A stretch of DNA of 64,000 nucleotides from Abyssisolibacter fermentans (GTDB taxonomy: Bacteria; Bacillota; Clostridia; Tissierellales; MCWD3): positions 1 through 64,000 of the forward strand of contig NZ_LOHE01000056.1 of NCBI RefSeq assembly GCF_001559865.1, read 5' to 3'. Position numbers and translations under genes: made by a program. The notes under the pieces are model-generated. The model was not told where the DNA came from and ran no database searches. It saw only the letters and a program-made list of their open reading frames with translations. Each line of letters begins with the position of its first letter. Position 1 is the first letter of the stretch. This document shows, one piece after another, positions 53,783 through 63,539 of this stretch.

Positions 53783-55462
53783 GTGTTTGACAATGATATG
53801 CTTAAACAAATTAAGCAAGAAAAAGAGCAATGGCAGCAGGCTAAGGTTAACAAAGCTCTTTCAAGATTTCCAGAAAGGATGGAAAATTTCACAACAGGAT
53901 CCGGAGAAAATGTAAATAGGCTTTATACACCAGAAGATGTTGAATCATTACAATACAATGATGATATAGGCTTTCCAGGACAATATCCATACACAAGAGG
54001 TGTTCAACCTACAATGTATAGAGGTAGACTATGGACAATGAGAATGTATGCTGGATTTGCCACAGCAGAAGAGTCAAACAAAAGATATAAATACCTAGTT
54101 GAGCAAGGTTCTACAGGATTATCAGTAGCAATGGATCTTCCAACTCAAATAGGATATGATTCAGATCATCCGTTATCAGAGGGAGAAGTTGGAAAAGTAG
54201 GAGTTGCTATAGATTCTTTAGAAGATATGGAAGTACTATTTGATGGTATACCTTTAGATAAAGTTAGTACATCAATGACTATAAATGCACCTGCATCAGT
54301 TCTACTTGCAATGTACATAGCTGTTGCAGAAAAGCAAGGAGTATCATCTGATAAACTTAGAGGAACAATACAGAATGATATATTAAAAGAATACATTGCT
54401 AGAGGGACATATATATTTCCTACAGAACCTTCTATGAGACTAATAACAAATATATTTGAATATTGCTCAAAATATGTTCCTAAATGGAATACAATCAGTA
54501 TTTCTGGTTATCATATCAGAGAAGCTGGATCAACTGCAGCACAAGAGGTTGGATTTACTCTAGCAGATGGTATAGCTTATGTTGATGCTGCTATAAAAGC
54601 AGGATTAGATGTTGATACATTTGCACCAAGATTATCTTTCTTTTTCAATGCACACAATGATTTATTAGAAGAAGTTTCAAAATATAGAGCGGCAAGAAGA
54701 TTATGGGCTAAAATAATGAAAGAAAGATTTGGTGCTAAAAATCCAAAATCAATGGCACTTAAATTCCATACACAAACTGGTGGTTCAACATTAACAGCAC
54801 AACAACCAGACAATAATATCATTCGTGTTACAATACAAACATTAGCAGCTGTATTAGGAGGAACGCAATCACTTCATACAAATTCTAGAGATGAAGCACT
54901 TGCGCTTCCAACAGAAGATTCAGTGAGAATAGCTTTAAGAACACAGCAAATAGTAGCACATGAGAGTGGAGTAACTAATACTATTGATCCATTAGCTGGT
55001 TCATATGTTATAGAAGCAAAAACAAATGAAATAGAAAAGAAAGCTATGGAATATATTAATAAAATAGATGATTTAGGTGGTGCTCCTAGAGCTATCGACC
55101 TAGGATATATACAAAAAGAAATAATGGATTCAGCATATGATTATCAAAAAGAAATAGAAGATAATTCTAGGATAGTTGTAGGAATGAACAAGTTCCAAAT
55201 AGAAGAAGAAAGTCCTAAAGGATTATTAAAAGTTGATCCACAGGTAGGAGAAAGACAAAAAGCTAAGCTTGCTCAGTTAAAAGCAAGAAGAGATAATGAT
55301 AAGGTAAAAGAAAGATTAGAAGCTCTACGAATGGCATGTCAAGGCGAAGAAAACGTAATGCCATTTATAGTAGAAGCAGTTAAGGTATATGCTACTTTAG
55401 GAGAAATATGTGGAATTATGAGAGAGGTATTTGGAGAATATCAACAATCTGTTAACTTATAA
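53783..55462 (+). CDS. mcmA1: Methylmalonyl-CoA mutase, large (catalytic) subunit
   Basis: Interconverts succinyl-CoA and (R)-methylmalonyl-CoA by a radical mechanism. The TIM-barrel catalytic part is complete: [100 protein letters not shown]. The cobalamin-binding domain is absent and encoded by the next gene, as in the split mutases of many anaerobes and archaea. GTG 53783 is chosen because TAGGAGGG lies about 10 bp upstream; the ATG at 53762 lies at the ribosome site. About 560 residues. Confidence 0.95.
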   Translation: MFDNDMLKQIKQEKEQWQQAKVNKALSRFPERMENFTTGSGENVNRLYTPEDVESLQYNDDIGFPGQYPYTRGVQPTMYRGRLWTMRMYAGFATAEESNKRYKYLVEQGSTGLSVAMDLPTQIGYDSDHPLSEGEVGKVGVAIDSLEDMEVLFDGIPLDKVSTSMTINAPASVLLAMYIAVAEKQGVSSDKLRGTIQNDILKEYIARGTYIFPTEPSMRLITNIFEYCSKYVPKWNTISISGYHIREAGSTAAQEVGFTLADGIAYVDAAIKAGLDVDTFAPRLSFFFNAHNDLLEEVSKYRAARRLWAKIMKERFGAKNPKSMALKFHTQTGGSTLTAQQPDNNIIRVTIQTLAAVLGGTQSLHTNSRDEALALPTEDSVRIALRTQQIVAHESGVTNTIDPLAGSYVIEAKTNEIEKKAMEYINKIDDLGGAPRAIDLGYIQKEIMDSAYDYQKEIEDNSRIVVGMNKFQIEEESPKGLLKVDPQVGERQKAKLAQLKARRDNDKVKERLEALRMACQGEENVMPFIVEAVKVYATLGEICGIMREVFGEYQQSVNL

Positions 55463-55515
55463 TTTAAATATTGATTAATCAGGGTATGATTTTTATATGA
55501 AAAGGAGGATATTTT

Positions 55516-55917
55516 ATGGACAGACCAATTAGAGTATTAGTATCCAAACCGGGTCTTGATGGTCATGATAGAGGAGCAAAAGTAATTGCAAGAGCATTAA
55601 GAGACGCAGGTATGGAAGTTATATATACTGGATTAAGACAAACACCACAGCAGATAGTAGCAGCTGCTATACAAGAAGACGTAGATGTAGTAGCCATGAG
55701 TATACTATCAGGAGCACATAATCATTTGTTTCCAAAGGTTATGGAGCTTTTAAATGAACAAGGAGCAGATGATGTATTAGTAATTGGTGGTGGAGTTATA
55801 CCGGATGAAGATATACCTGGATTGAAAAAAGCAGGTATAGCTGAGATATTTACACCTGGAACAACTACAGGCACAACAATAGATTTCATAAGAAAAAATG
55901 TCAAAAGAGTCCAATAA
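55516..55917 (+). CDS. mcmA2: Methylmalonyl-CoA mutase, small (cobalamin-binding) subunit
   Basis: Carries adenosylcobalamin for the large subunit. DGHDRG at residues 15-20 is the D-x-H-x-x-G motif whose His17 ligates cobalt. [10 protein letters not shown] and [12 protein letters not shown] complete the fold. 133 residues, one B12-binding domain. AAAGGAGG precedes the ATG. It lies 53 bp after the large subunit gene. Confidence 0.96.
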   Translation: MDRPIRVLVSKPGLDGHDRGAKVIARALRDAGMEVIYTGLRQTPQQIVAAAIQEDVDVVAMSILSGAHNHLFPKVMELLNEQGADDVLVIGGGVIPDEDIPGLKKAGIAEIFTPGTTTGTTIDFIRKNVKRVQ

Positions 55918-55938
55918 TGACAAATTGGTGGTGTCAGT

Positions 55939-56877
55939 ATGAATATTGAAAATAAGCTTCTATTAGGAGATAAGAGAGCATGTGCTCGTCTTATCTCGCT
56001 ATTTGAAAATGAAGAACAAGAAGCAATAGATTTAGTAAAAAAACTTTATAATAAAACCGGAAAAGCTCACATTATAGGAATAACTGGACCTCCAGGTGGA
56101 GGGAAAAGTACACTAACTGATAAACTTGCCAAAGAATTAAGAAAAAGAGGGAAAAAAGTAGGAATAATAGCAGTAGACCCAACGAGTCCTTTTAGTGGGG
56201 GTGCAATATTAGGTGATAGAGTTAGAATGTCTGATTTAGCACTAGACAAAGGAGTTTTTATTAGAAGTATGGGTACAAGAGGATATCTTGGAGGACTTTC
56301 TAAAGCTACACAGGGAGCTGTTAAGATATTAGATATATTTGGAATGGATTATATATTTGTAGAGACAGTTGGAGTAGGACAATCAGAAGTAGACATAGTG
56401 AAGACAGCAGATACAGTAGTTATGGTTATGGTACCCGGATTAGGGGATGATATTCAGGCGATAAAAGCAGGAGTGATGGAAATAGGAGATGTCTTTGCTG
56501 TTAACAAAAGTGACTTACAAGGTGCAGACAAAACAGCTAGAGAAATTCAAACAGTTTTAGATTTAGGACATAGACAAGATAGAAGGATTCCAGTAGTAAA
56601 AGTAACAGCAAGACTAAATGAAGGTGTAAATGAGCTATTAAATGAGATACTAAGTCATATGGATTACATGGAAGAATGTGGAGAACTTAGCGACAGAAGA
56701 GGAGAAAATGCTAGAAAAGAGATAATAAGCATGGTAGAAACTGAACTTATGAATATAATAATGAAGAAAGCACAAAAAAACGATTTTCTTAATAATATAT
56801 CTAACGATGTAGTATTAAGAAAAATTGATCCATATACTGCAAAAGATGAGATATTAAGTTTAATTAAAAATAAATAA
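55939..56877 (+). CDS. meaB: Methylmalonyl-CoA mutase-associated GTPase MeaB (ArgK family)
   Basis: G3E-type GTPase that protects and reloads the mutase with cofactor. Walker A is GPPGGGKST (50-58). VGIIAVDPTSPFSGGAILGD and RVRMSDLALDKGVFIRSMGT are family signatures. FVETVGVGQSEVDIVKTADT and VNKSDLQGADKTAREIQ complete the G motifs. 312 residues. Follows the small mutase subunit with a GGTGGTG ribosome site. Confidence 0.95.
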   Translation: MNIENKLLLGDKRACARLISLFENEEQEAIDLVKKLYNKTGKAHIIGITGPPGGGKSTLTDKLAKELRKRGKKVGIIAVDPTSPFSGGAILGDRVRMSDLALDKGVFIRSMGTRGYLGGLSKATQGAVKILDIFGMDYIFVETVGVGQSEVDIVKTADTVVMVMVPGLGDDIQAIKAGVMEIGDVFAVNKSDLQGADKTAREIQTVLDLGHRQDRRIPVVKVTARLNEGVNELLNEILSHMDYMEECGELSDRRGENARKEIISMVETELMNIIMKKAQKNDFLNNISNDVVLRKIDPYTAKDEILSLIKNK

Positions 56878-56938
56878 ATCTAGATTATTCATGATAATAA
56901 TTTCCAATATATTTTTTAAATGAATATTTTGGGTTAAA
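56876..56938. repeat. Family-A inverted-repeat element, minimal copy
   Basis: AAATCTAGATTATTCATGA and AAATGAATATTTTGGGTTAAA are inverted ends with about 20 bp between them. It begins within the meaB stop codon and lies in the middle of the methylmalonyl-CoA operon. Confidence 0.6.
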
Positions 56939-56955
56939 TTTAAGGAGGTTTTTTT

Positions 56956-57357
56956 ATGGTAATGAAGGTAGATCATATAGGTATAGCTGTAAAAAGCTTA
57001 GAAGAAACTCTTAAATTTTATACACAAGTACTAGGATTAAAATTACATGATACAGAAATTGTTGAAGAACAAAAAGTGAAAGTTGCTTTTTTACCAATTG
57101 GAGATACTGAGTTAGAATTATTAGAATCAACAGAGGAAGACGGACCTATAGCAAAATACATAGAAAAAAAAGGACAAGGCATGCAGCATATAGCTTTTAG
57201 AGTAGAAGATATAGAAAAAGCTATAGAAGATATGAAAAATAAAGGAATAAGAATGATAGATGAAAAACCTAGATATGGTGCAGGTGGAGCGAAAATAGCT
57301 TTCTGCCATCCTAAAAGTACAAATGGTGTTTTAGTAGAGCTTTGCCAGAGAGATTAG
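56956..57357 (+). CDS. mce: Methylmalonyl-CoA epimerase
   Basis: Interconverts (R)- and (S)-methylmalonyl-CoA. Vicinal-oxygen-chelate fold of 133 residues: VDHIGIAVKSLEETLKFYTQ with metal ligand His7, TELELLESTEEDGPIAKYI, GQGMQHIAFRVEDIEKAI with a second His, and GVLVELCQRD with the closing Glu. AAGGAGG ribosome site. It provides the (S)-isomer for the decarboxylase encoded next. Confidence 0.96.
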   Translation: MVMKVDHIGIAVKSLEETLKFYTQVLGLKLHDTEIVEEQKVKVAFLPIGDTELELLESTEEDGPIAKYIEKKGQGMQHIAFRVEDIEKAIEDMKNKGIRMIDEKPRYGAGGAKIAFCHPKSTNGVLVELCQRD

Positions 57358-57378
57358 TAATAAAGGAGGGTAAAACAT

Positions 57379-58926
57379 ATGTCAAGCACTAAACTTGAAG
57401 AATTACAAGCACGAAAATCGAAAATTAGGCTAGGCGGTGGAGAAGAAAGTATAAAGAAACAACACGAAAGAGGAAAGCTTACAGCTAGAGAAAGAATAGA
57501 AGCGTTGCTAGATGAAAATACCTTTGTGGAAATAGATGCGTTTATCACACATAGATGTACAAATTTTGGCATGGAAAAGAAAAGTGCACCTGGAGAGGGT
57601 GTAATTACTGGATATGGAACAGTAGATGGAAGATTAGTGTATGTATTTGCACAGGATTTCACAGTAATAGGCGGATCACTTGGAGAAATGCATGCAGCTA
57701 AAATATGCAAGATTCAAGAAATGGCATTAAAAGTAGGAGCACCAGTTATAGGAATAAATGACTCAGGTGGAGCTAGAATACAAGAAGGTGTAGATGCATT
57801 AGCAGGATATGGCAGAATATTCTATAATAATACTATTGCATCAGGTGTTATACCTCAAATATCAGTTATATTAGGTCCTTGTGCAGGTGGAGCTGTATAT
57901 TCGCCAGCGTTAACAGATTTTATATTTATGGTTGAAAACACAAGTAAAATGTTTATAACAGGACCACAAGTTATAAAGACAGTTACAGGTGAAGAAGTTA
58001 CTGCAGAAGAGCTTGGTGGAGCTATGACACATAACCAAACAAGTGGTGTTGCGCATTTTATAGATTCAAGCGAACAAGAATGTATACAAAGAATAAAATT
58101 ATTACTTAGTTTTTTACCATCAAATAATTTAGAAGATACACCGGCATTCGACACACAAGATGACATAAATAGAGTGGAAGAAAGATTAAACGAAATAGTA
58201 CCTGATAATCCTAATAAAGCATACGATATGAAAGAAATCATAGGATTATTAGCAGATAATGGTGAATTTTTAGAATATCAGCCTTATTATGCACAAAATA
58301 TAATAACTGGTTTCATGAGATTAAATGGAAAGTCAGTTGGAGTTATAGCAAACCAACCTAAAAACTTAGCTGGATGTTTAGATATAAATGCTTCTGATAA
58401 AGCAAGTAGATTTATTAGAACATGTGATTCATTTAATATACCAATACTTAACTTAATAGATGTTCCTGGGTTCTTACCTGGTACAACTCAAGAATATGGC
58501 GGAATAATAAGACATGGTGCGAAGTTACTATATGCATATAGTGAAGCTACAGTACCAAAAGTATCTGTAATAATCAGAAAAGCATATGGTGGATCATACT
58601 TAGCTATGTGTAGTAAAGATTTAGGTGCTGATATGGTTCTTTCATGGCCAAATGCAGAAATAGCAGTAATGGGACCAGAAGGAGCTGCAAATATAATATT
58701 TAGAAAAGACATTAAAGCAGCAGATGATCCTGTAGCAGCGAGGACAGAAAAAATTAAGGAATATAGAGATGCAGTTGCAAATCCATACGTAGCAGCCTCA
58801 AGGGGCTATGTAGATGATGTCATAGAACCTTCATCAACTAGAAAAAGAATTATAAGTGCTTTTGATATGCTTTCTACAAAGAGACAAGTACTGCCAGCTA
58901 AAAAACATGGAAATATGCCATTATAA
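57379..58926 (+). CDS. mmdA: Methylmalonyl-CoA decarboxylase alpha subunit (carboxyltransferase)
   Basis: Moves the carboxyl group of (S)-methylmalonyl-CoA to biotin and so yields propionyl-CoA. Carboxyltransferase domains N (about 20-250) and C (about 270-500) are complete: HERGKLTARERIEALLDENT, QDFTVIGGSLGEMHAAKICK, INDSGGARIQEGVDALAGYG, GPCAGGAVYSPALTDFIFMV, VPGFLPGTTQEYGGIIRHGA, ARTEKIKEYRDAVANPYVAA. 515 residues. The following OadG-, biotin- and OadB-type genes show that it belongs to the Na+ pump rather than to propionyl-CoA carboxylase. Confidence 0.95.
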   Translation: MSSTKLEELQARKSKIRLGGGEESIKKQHERGKLTARERIEALLDENTFVEIDAFITHRCTNFGMEKKSAPGEGVITGYGTVDGRLVYVFAQDFTVIGGSLGEMHAAKICKIQEMALKVGAPVIGINDSGGARIQEGVDALAGYGRIFYNNTIASGVIPQISVILGPCAGGAVYSPALTDFIFMVENTSKMFITGPQVIKTVTGEEVTAEELGGAMTHNQTSGVAHFIDSSEQECIQRIKLLLSFLPSNNLEDTPAFDTQDDINRVEERLNEIVPDNPNKAYDMKEIIGLLADNGEFLEYQPYYAQNIITGFMRLNGKSVGVIANQPKNLAGCLDINASDKASRFIRTCDSFNIPILNLIDVPGFLPGTTQEYGGIIRHGAKLLYAYSEATVPKVSVIIRKAYGGSYLAMCSKDLGADMVLSWPNAEIAVMGPEGAANIIFRKDIKAADDPVAARTEKIKEYRDAVANPYVAASRGYVDDVIEPSSTRKRIISAFDMLSTKRQVLPAKKHGNMPL

Positions 58927-58966
58927 CAGTAGTATCTTAAGAAAGCTATAAAGAGAGGTGAATTAA

Positions 58967-59308
58967 TTGATTGGTGAAAAGGTAACTTTTATGCAGGGAT
59001 TATTTGTAACGCTTTTTAGCATGGGCATTGTTTTTTTAACTTTAATTTTGATATCGTTTATGATAGATGGTATTAGAAATGTTTTTGGAAGAAAGAAAAA
59101 AGAAGAAATTGTAGAAAAAAATGCTGAGCTTGTAGCTGTTGAAGAAGTAGAAAATGATGATGAAGAATTAGTTGCAGTAATTTCAGCAGCTGTAGCATCA
59201 ATGCTTTCAACGTCTATAGATAATATTCATATTAAGAGTATAAAAAGAATTCCTCAAACAACAGGAGTTTGGGGCAGGATGGGAAGACAAGAGCAATTAT
59301 ATAAATAA
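58967..59308 (+). CDS. mmdD: Methylmalonyl-CoA decarboxylase delta subunit (OadG family)
   Basis: Small assembly subunit of the sodium pump. One N-terminal membrane helix (about 12-34: LFVTLFSMGIVFLTLILISF), a charged linker rich in Glu, and a C-terminal segment ELVAVISAAVASMLS ending in RMGRQEQLYK. TTG start with GAGAGGTGA. 113 residues, typical of MmdD/OadG. Confidence 0.9.
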   Translation: MIGEKVTFMQGLFVTLFSMGIVFLTLILISFMIDGIRNVFGRKKKEEIVEKNAELVAVEEVENDDEELVAVISAAVASMLSTSIDNIHIKSIKRIPQTTGVWGRMGRQEQLYK

Positions 59309-59339
59309 TTAGAATGAAATGTCTAAGGAGGAATATAAT

Positions 59340-59720
59340 ATGAGAAAGTTTATGATAAAAGTTAACGGTAATAGCTACGAGGTAGAAGTAGAAGAGATTA
59401 AGTCATCAAATAGTACTGCTTCAGTAGTAACATCCGCACCTTCAGCTCCACAAAAGCCAGTTGCACCTAAAGTACCTAAAAAAGCAGTAGCAAAACCTGC
59501 ACCAGCTGGAGCAAATGCAATAAAAGCAGAAATGCCTGGAACAATATTAGATATCAAGGTTTCAGAGGGTGAAACTGTAAAAGCAGGTCAAGTATTACTC
59601 ATATTAGAAGCAATGAAAATGGAAAATGAAATACTAGCACCAGCTGACGGAGTTATATCATCAATTAATGTTATAAAAGGAGCATCAGTAAAAACAGGAG
59701 ACCCATTAGTGTCAATGTAA
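59340..59720 (+). CDS. mmdC: Methylmalonyl-CoA decarboxylase gamma subunit (biotin carrier)
   Basis: Biotinyl protein that ferries carboxyl groups to the membrane beta subunit. N-terminal MRKFMIKVNGNSYEVEVEEI, an Ala/Pro/Lys linker (about 30-58) and a biotinyl domain with Lys93 in LEAMKMENEI. About 126 residues. ATG 59340 is chosen because TAAGGAGG lies just before it; ATG 59319 contains that site downstream. Confidence 0.95.
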   Translation: MRKFMIKVNGNSYEVEVEEIKSSNSTASVVTSAPSAPQKPVAPKVPKKAVAKPAPAGANAIKAEMPGTILDIKVSEGETVKAGQVLLILEAMKMENEILAPADGVISSINVIKGASVKTGDPLVSM

Positions 59721-59753
59721 AAATGTAAAATAACAGAAAGCGAGGCTAACTAA

Positions 59754-60935
59754 ATGGAAGTGATCAGTAAATTCTTGACTGAATCTGGCTTTTATCAGCT
59801 TATAGCAGGTGGACAATATAAAAATATAGTAATGATTATTATTGCTTGTTTTTTATTGTATTTAGCAATAAAAAAAGAATTTGAGCCTCTTTTACTTTTG
59901 CCGATAGCATTTGGAATGTTATTAGTTAACCTTCCGGGTGTTGATTTAATGAAGGAGCCATTTGTAGAAACAGTATTAAATGAAACAACAGGACAAATGG
60001 AAACTCATAAGGTAGTAGGAGGATTATTATACTATTTATATCAAGGGGTTAAGCTTGGAATATACCCTCCATTAATTTTCTTATGTGTTGGAGCTATGAC
60101 AGATTTTGGACCATTGATAGCTAATCCAAGAAGTTTATTATTAGGGGCAGCAGCACAGTTTGGCATTTTCTTTACTTTTGCAGGAGCGTTAATGCTAGGG
60201 TTTACTGGACCTGAAGCAGCTTCTATAGGTATAATAGGTGGAGCAGACGGACCTACTGCGCTCTTGGTAACAAGCAAACTTGCATCAGATTTGCTAGGAC
60301 CTATTGCAATAGCAGCATATTCTTACATGGCGTTGGTTCCAATAATACAACCGCCAATAATGAAATTACTGACAAAACCTGAAAATAGGAAAATCAAAAT
60401 GGAACAGCTAAGAGAGGTATCTAAAAAGGAAAAAATAGTATTTCCTATAGCGGTTACAATATTTACTGTTCTTTTATTACCATCAGCAGCACCATTAATA
60501 GGAATGTTGATGTTAGGTAATTTAATAAAAGAATCAGGAGTAACAGATAGATTATCAAAAACTGCACAGAATGAATTATGTAATATAGTTACAATATTTT
60601 TAGGATTAACAGTAGGTGCAACAGCTAATGCACAAACATTTTTAAAATTGCAGACTATACAAATAATATGCTTAGGACTAGTAGCATTTTGTATAGGAAC
60701 AGCAACAGGAGTTATATTTGGAAACATTATGTGTAAATTAACAAAAGGTAAAGTAAACCCATTAATAGGAGCAGCAGGAGTGTCAGCAGTACCTATGGCG
60801 GCTAGAGTCGTTCAAAAAGTAGGACAAAAAGAGAATCCAGCAAACTTCTTATTAATGCATGCCATGGGACCAAACGTAGCAGGTGTAATAGGATCAGCAG
60901 TAGCAGCAGGGGTTTTACTTAAAATATTTGGATAA
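59754..60935 (+). CDS. mmdB: Methylmalonyl-CoA decarboxylase beta subunit (OadB family Na+ pump)
   Basis: Membrane subunit that decarboxylates carboxybiotin and exports Na+. 393 residues with about nine to eleven helices. [40 protein letters not shown] and the ion-site region [20 protein letters not shown] with its Asp are diagnostic, as is [21 protein letters not shown] strong terminator follows, so this is the end of the methylmalonyl-CoA operon. Confidence 0.96.
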   Translation: MEVISKFLTESGFYQLIAGGQYKNIVMIIIACFLLYLAIKKEFEPLLLLPIAFGMLLVNLPGVDLMKEPFVETVLNETTGQMETHKVVGGLLYYLYQGVKLGIYPPLIFLCVGAMTDFGPLIANPRSLLLGAAAQFGIFFTFAGALMLGFTGPEAASIGIIGGADGPTALLVTSKLASDLLGPIAIAAYSYMALVPIIQPPIMKLLTKPENRKIKMEQLREVSKKEKIVFPIAVTIFTVLLLPSAAPLIGMLMLGNLIKESGVTDRLSKTAQNELCNIVTIFLGLTVGATANAQTFLKLQTIQIICLGLVAFCIGTATGVIFGNIMCKLTKGKVNPLIGAAGVSAVPMAARVVQKVGQKENPANFLLMHAMGPNVAGVIGSAVAAGVLLKIFG

Positions 60936-60948
60936 AATAATTGATAAT

Positions 60949-60977
60949 AGCTCACATCTTAAAGATGTGAGCTTTAT
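60949..60977 (+). terminator. Terminator of the methylmalonyl-CoA operon
   Basis: AGCTCACATCTT and AAGATGTGAGCT form a perfect 12-bp stem with one-base loop, followed by TTATTTA. Confidence 0.9.
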
Positions 60978-61055
60978 TTAAGCAGAGAACCTAAATCTAT
61001 GACTTGGTGGGAGTCGCTTACTCTTAGAACGAAGTGAGTAGGAACTACAAATTGA
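60978..61055 (+). repeat. Family-A element, partial copy
   Basis: TTAAGCAGAGAACCTAAATC, TATGACTTGGTGGGAGTCGC and TTACTCTTAGAACGAAGTGA followed by GTAGGAACTAC match the family core; the ends are absent. The stretch 61056-61339 is AT-rich; TTGACA at 61259 may be part of the accB promoter. Confidence 0.62.
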
Positions 61056-61348
61056 AAGATTAAAAAAAGATAAATAAAAATATTAAAATTGCAAAAAGAT
61101 AATATTTAAGATATGCAAGACACAGATTTAGAAAGCAAGAGACTAAAATCTAATTATACTACATAAATTAAATATATAATTTAATGGAATATTTGATTGA
61201 AGATGTGAATATTTATTAACAAAATTAGTACCTAGTATTAAAACTTAATATTAGGCGTTGACAAAACAAAAATAATGAATTATACTTTGAATATCAAAAT
61301 ATTTGATACTAAAAATTAAATATACCCTTATATTGAGAGGTGAAATTA

Positions 61349-61795
61349 GTGCAAATTGATAAAATTAAAGAGATTATAAGCCTAGTTAACGAGACAGATA
61401 TTAATGTTTTAGAACTAGAAACAGATGGCATTAAATTAAAGCTACAAAAGAGCATTACAGAAAATAACATAGATAAAATAAAGCTAGCTACAGCAAGTGA
61501 ATCTGATTCTAATGAAAAGACAGAAGAGAAAATAGCTGTTGTAGAAAATGAAAATATAAAATATACAGAGGTAAAATCACCAATAGTTGGTACATTTTAT
61601 TCTGCACCAAACCAAGACTCACAGCCTTTTGTCAAAGTTGGAGATAGAGTCAAAAAAGGAGATATTCTGTGTATTATTGAAGCAATGAAGGTAATGAATG
61701 AAATTGAAGCAGAAGTAGATGGTGAAATTGTCCAGATACTTGTAGAAAACGAATCAATGGTAGAGTATGGTCAAGTGTTAATTAAGATAAAATAA
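61349..61795 (+). CDS. accB: Acetyl-CoA carboxylase biotin carboxyl carrier protein
   Basis: Carries CO2 for malonyl-CoA synthesis in fatty acid formation. [20 protein letters not shown] is the AccB N-terminus, a charged linker covers about 36-70, and the biotinyl domain has Lys113 in [18 protein letters not shown] with the AccB thumb [23 protein letters not shown] 61349 is chosen: GAGAGG lies 9 bp upstream, while GTG 61340 abuts it. About 149 residues. The thumb separates it from the decarboxylase biotin carrier at 59340. Confidence 0.93.
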   Translation: MQIDKIKEIISLVNETDINVLELETDGIKLKLQKSITENNIDKIKLATASESDSNEKTEEKIAVVENENIKYTEVKSPIVGTFYSAPNQDSQPFVKVGDRVKKGDILCIIEAMKVMNEIEAEVDGEIVQILVENESMVEYGQVLIKIK

Positions 61796-61905
61796 GATAC
61801 TTAAAGTTGCTTTAAAGGAATCTTATATGTCTCCAAGAGATAATTAAAGAATCCATATTAGCTAGAAAATGATGTTTAATCAAAAAATCATATAAGGTTA
61901 GAAAG

Positions 61906-62052
61906 TTAATCCAGATTATTCATATAACGCCCGATAATATGATGCAAAAGTTAAGTGAGAACCTAAATTTAATTTAGTGTGAATTGCTTACTCATTCGAA
62001 GGATAAGTTTTATTAATAAAAGTTCAATTTTCTATGAATTATCTGGGTTTAA
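61906..62052 (+). repeat. Family-A inverted-repeat element, well preserved copy
   Basis: TTAATCCAGATTATTCATA at the left and TATGAATTATCTGGGTTTAA at the right are inverted. The core AAGTGAGAACCTAAATTTAA, TTTAGTGTGAATTGCTTAC and TCATTCGAAGGATAAG shows two potential hairpins. It fills the accB-accC gap. Confidence 0.78.
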
Positions 62053-62101
62053 ATTAAATGATATTGGTAAAAATATTAAGAAGTTGTCTTAGGAGGCAGT
62101 T

Positions 62102-63445
62102 ATGTTTAGTAAGATATTGATTGCAAATAGAGGAGAAATTGCTGTTAGAATTATTAGAGCATGTAAGGAGATGGGGATACAAACAGTAGCTATTTATTCT
62201 GAGGCTGATAAAGAAGCACTTCATGTTCAATTAGCTGATGAAGCGTATTGTATTGGACCTGCTCCAGCAAATAAAAGTTATCTAGATATGAAGAATATAC
62301 TGAGTACATCAGTATTAACAAATGCAGATGCAATACACCCAGGTTTTGGGTTTTTATCTGAGAATTCAACTTTTGCCAAGATGTGTGAAGAATGTAATAT
62401 TTCATTTATAGGACCAAAGGCAAACATGATAGCAAAAATGGGAAATAAGGCTTGTGCTAGAGATATAATGAAAAAAATGAGTGTACCCGTAGTACCGGGC
62501 TCTGATGGAACAGTAGATGATATTAAAGAAGCTGTATACATAGCAAATGAAATAGGATATCCTGTAATGATAAAAGCTTCCGCAGGAGGAGGCGGTAGAG
62601 GGATGAGAGTCGCATATAGTACAGATGAACTCAGACGTATGTACAATACAGCTAAGAGTGAAGCTCTAGCATCATTTGGTGATGACAGCATGTATTTAGA
62701 AAAATTTATAGAAAACCCAAGACATATTGAATTTCAAATATTAGCTGATAAATATGGAAATGTTATCCATCTAGGAGAAAGAGATTGTACTGTCCAAAGA
62801 AGAAATCAGAAGGTTCTAGAAGAATCACCATCACAAGTTATTACACAAGAGCTAAGAAAACAAATGGGTAAAGCTGCAGTTTTAGCCTCAAAAGCGGTAG
62901 ATTATGAAAATGCTGGTACAGTAGAATTTCTTTTAGACAAGTATGGGAAGTATTATTTTATTGAAATGAATACAAGAATACAGGTGGAACATCCTGTAAC
63001 AGAATTTGTAACAGGAATAGATCTAGTAAAAGAGCAAATTAAGATCGCTTATGGACTGGAATTATCTTACAAGCAAGAAAATATTAAAATCTCAGGGCAT
63101 TCTATAGAGTGTAGAATAAATGCCGAAAATCCTGAGAAAGGTTTTATGCCTTCACCAGGTACTATTGAAGCACTAAATCTTCCAGGAGGTAATGGAGTTA
63201 GAATAGATTCTTCAATATATCAAGGCTATACAATACCATCAGCATATGATTCTATGCTTGCTAAGCTTATAGTTCATGCAGAAGACAGAGAGAGTGCAAT
63301 ATTAAAAATGAAAAGAGCATTAGATGAATTTATAATAAAAGGTGTAAGTACAAATATAGATTTTCAATACAAAATTTTAGATAATGAATTATTTAAAAAT
63401 GGGAGTTATGATACCAGCTTTATTAATGATTGTGTATTGAAATAG
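62102..63445 (+). CDS. accC: Biotin carboxylase subunit of acetyl-CoA carboxylase
   Basis: ATP-dependent carboxylation of biotin on AccB. MFSKILIANRGEIAVRIIRA, EADKEALHVQLADEAYCIGP and SYLDMKNIL form the N-domain. KASAGGGGRGMRVAY is the Gly-rich ATP lid, LHLGERDCTVQRRNQKVLEE-like and FIEMNTRIQVEHPVTEFVTG hold catalytic residues. 447 residues. GGAGGC ribosome site. It may also serve as a shared carboxylase, but position between accB and accD fits ACC. Confidence 0.95.
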   Translation: MFSKILIANRGEIAVRIIRACKEMGIQTVAIYSEADKEALHVQLADEAYCIGPAPANKSYLDMKNILSTSVLTNADAIHPGFGFLSENSTFAKMCEECNISFIGPKANMIAKMGNKACARDIMKKMSVPVVPGSDGTVDDIKEAVYIANEIGYPVMIKASAGGGGRGMRVAYSTDELRRMYNTAKSEALASFGDDSMYLEKFIENPRHIEFQILADKYGNVIHLGERDCTVQRRNQKVLEESPSQVITQELRKQMGKAAVLASKAVDYENAGTVEFLLDKYGKYYFIEMNTRIQVEHPVTEFVTGIDLVKEQIKIAYGLELSYKQENIKISGHSIECRINAENPEKGFMPSPGTIEALNLPGGNGVRIDSSIYQGYTIPSAYDSMLAKLIVHAEDRESAILKMKRALDEFIIKGVSTNIDFQYKILDNELFKNGSYDTSFINDCVLK

Positions 63446-63539
63446 GGAATTAAATACTTATATTACTTTTTGTTTGTAAGGGATTTTAAGCTATTTGAAA
63501 TAATAATCAGAGTTATAATAAAGATCAAGGTGGTTATAT

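Noticed and set aside
57379-58926. Propionyl-CoA carboxylase beta subunit
   Set aside because: The sequence alone would allow it, but linked OadG-, OadB- and small biotin-carrier genes identify a decarboxylase pump.
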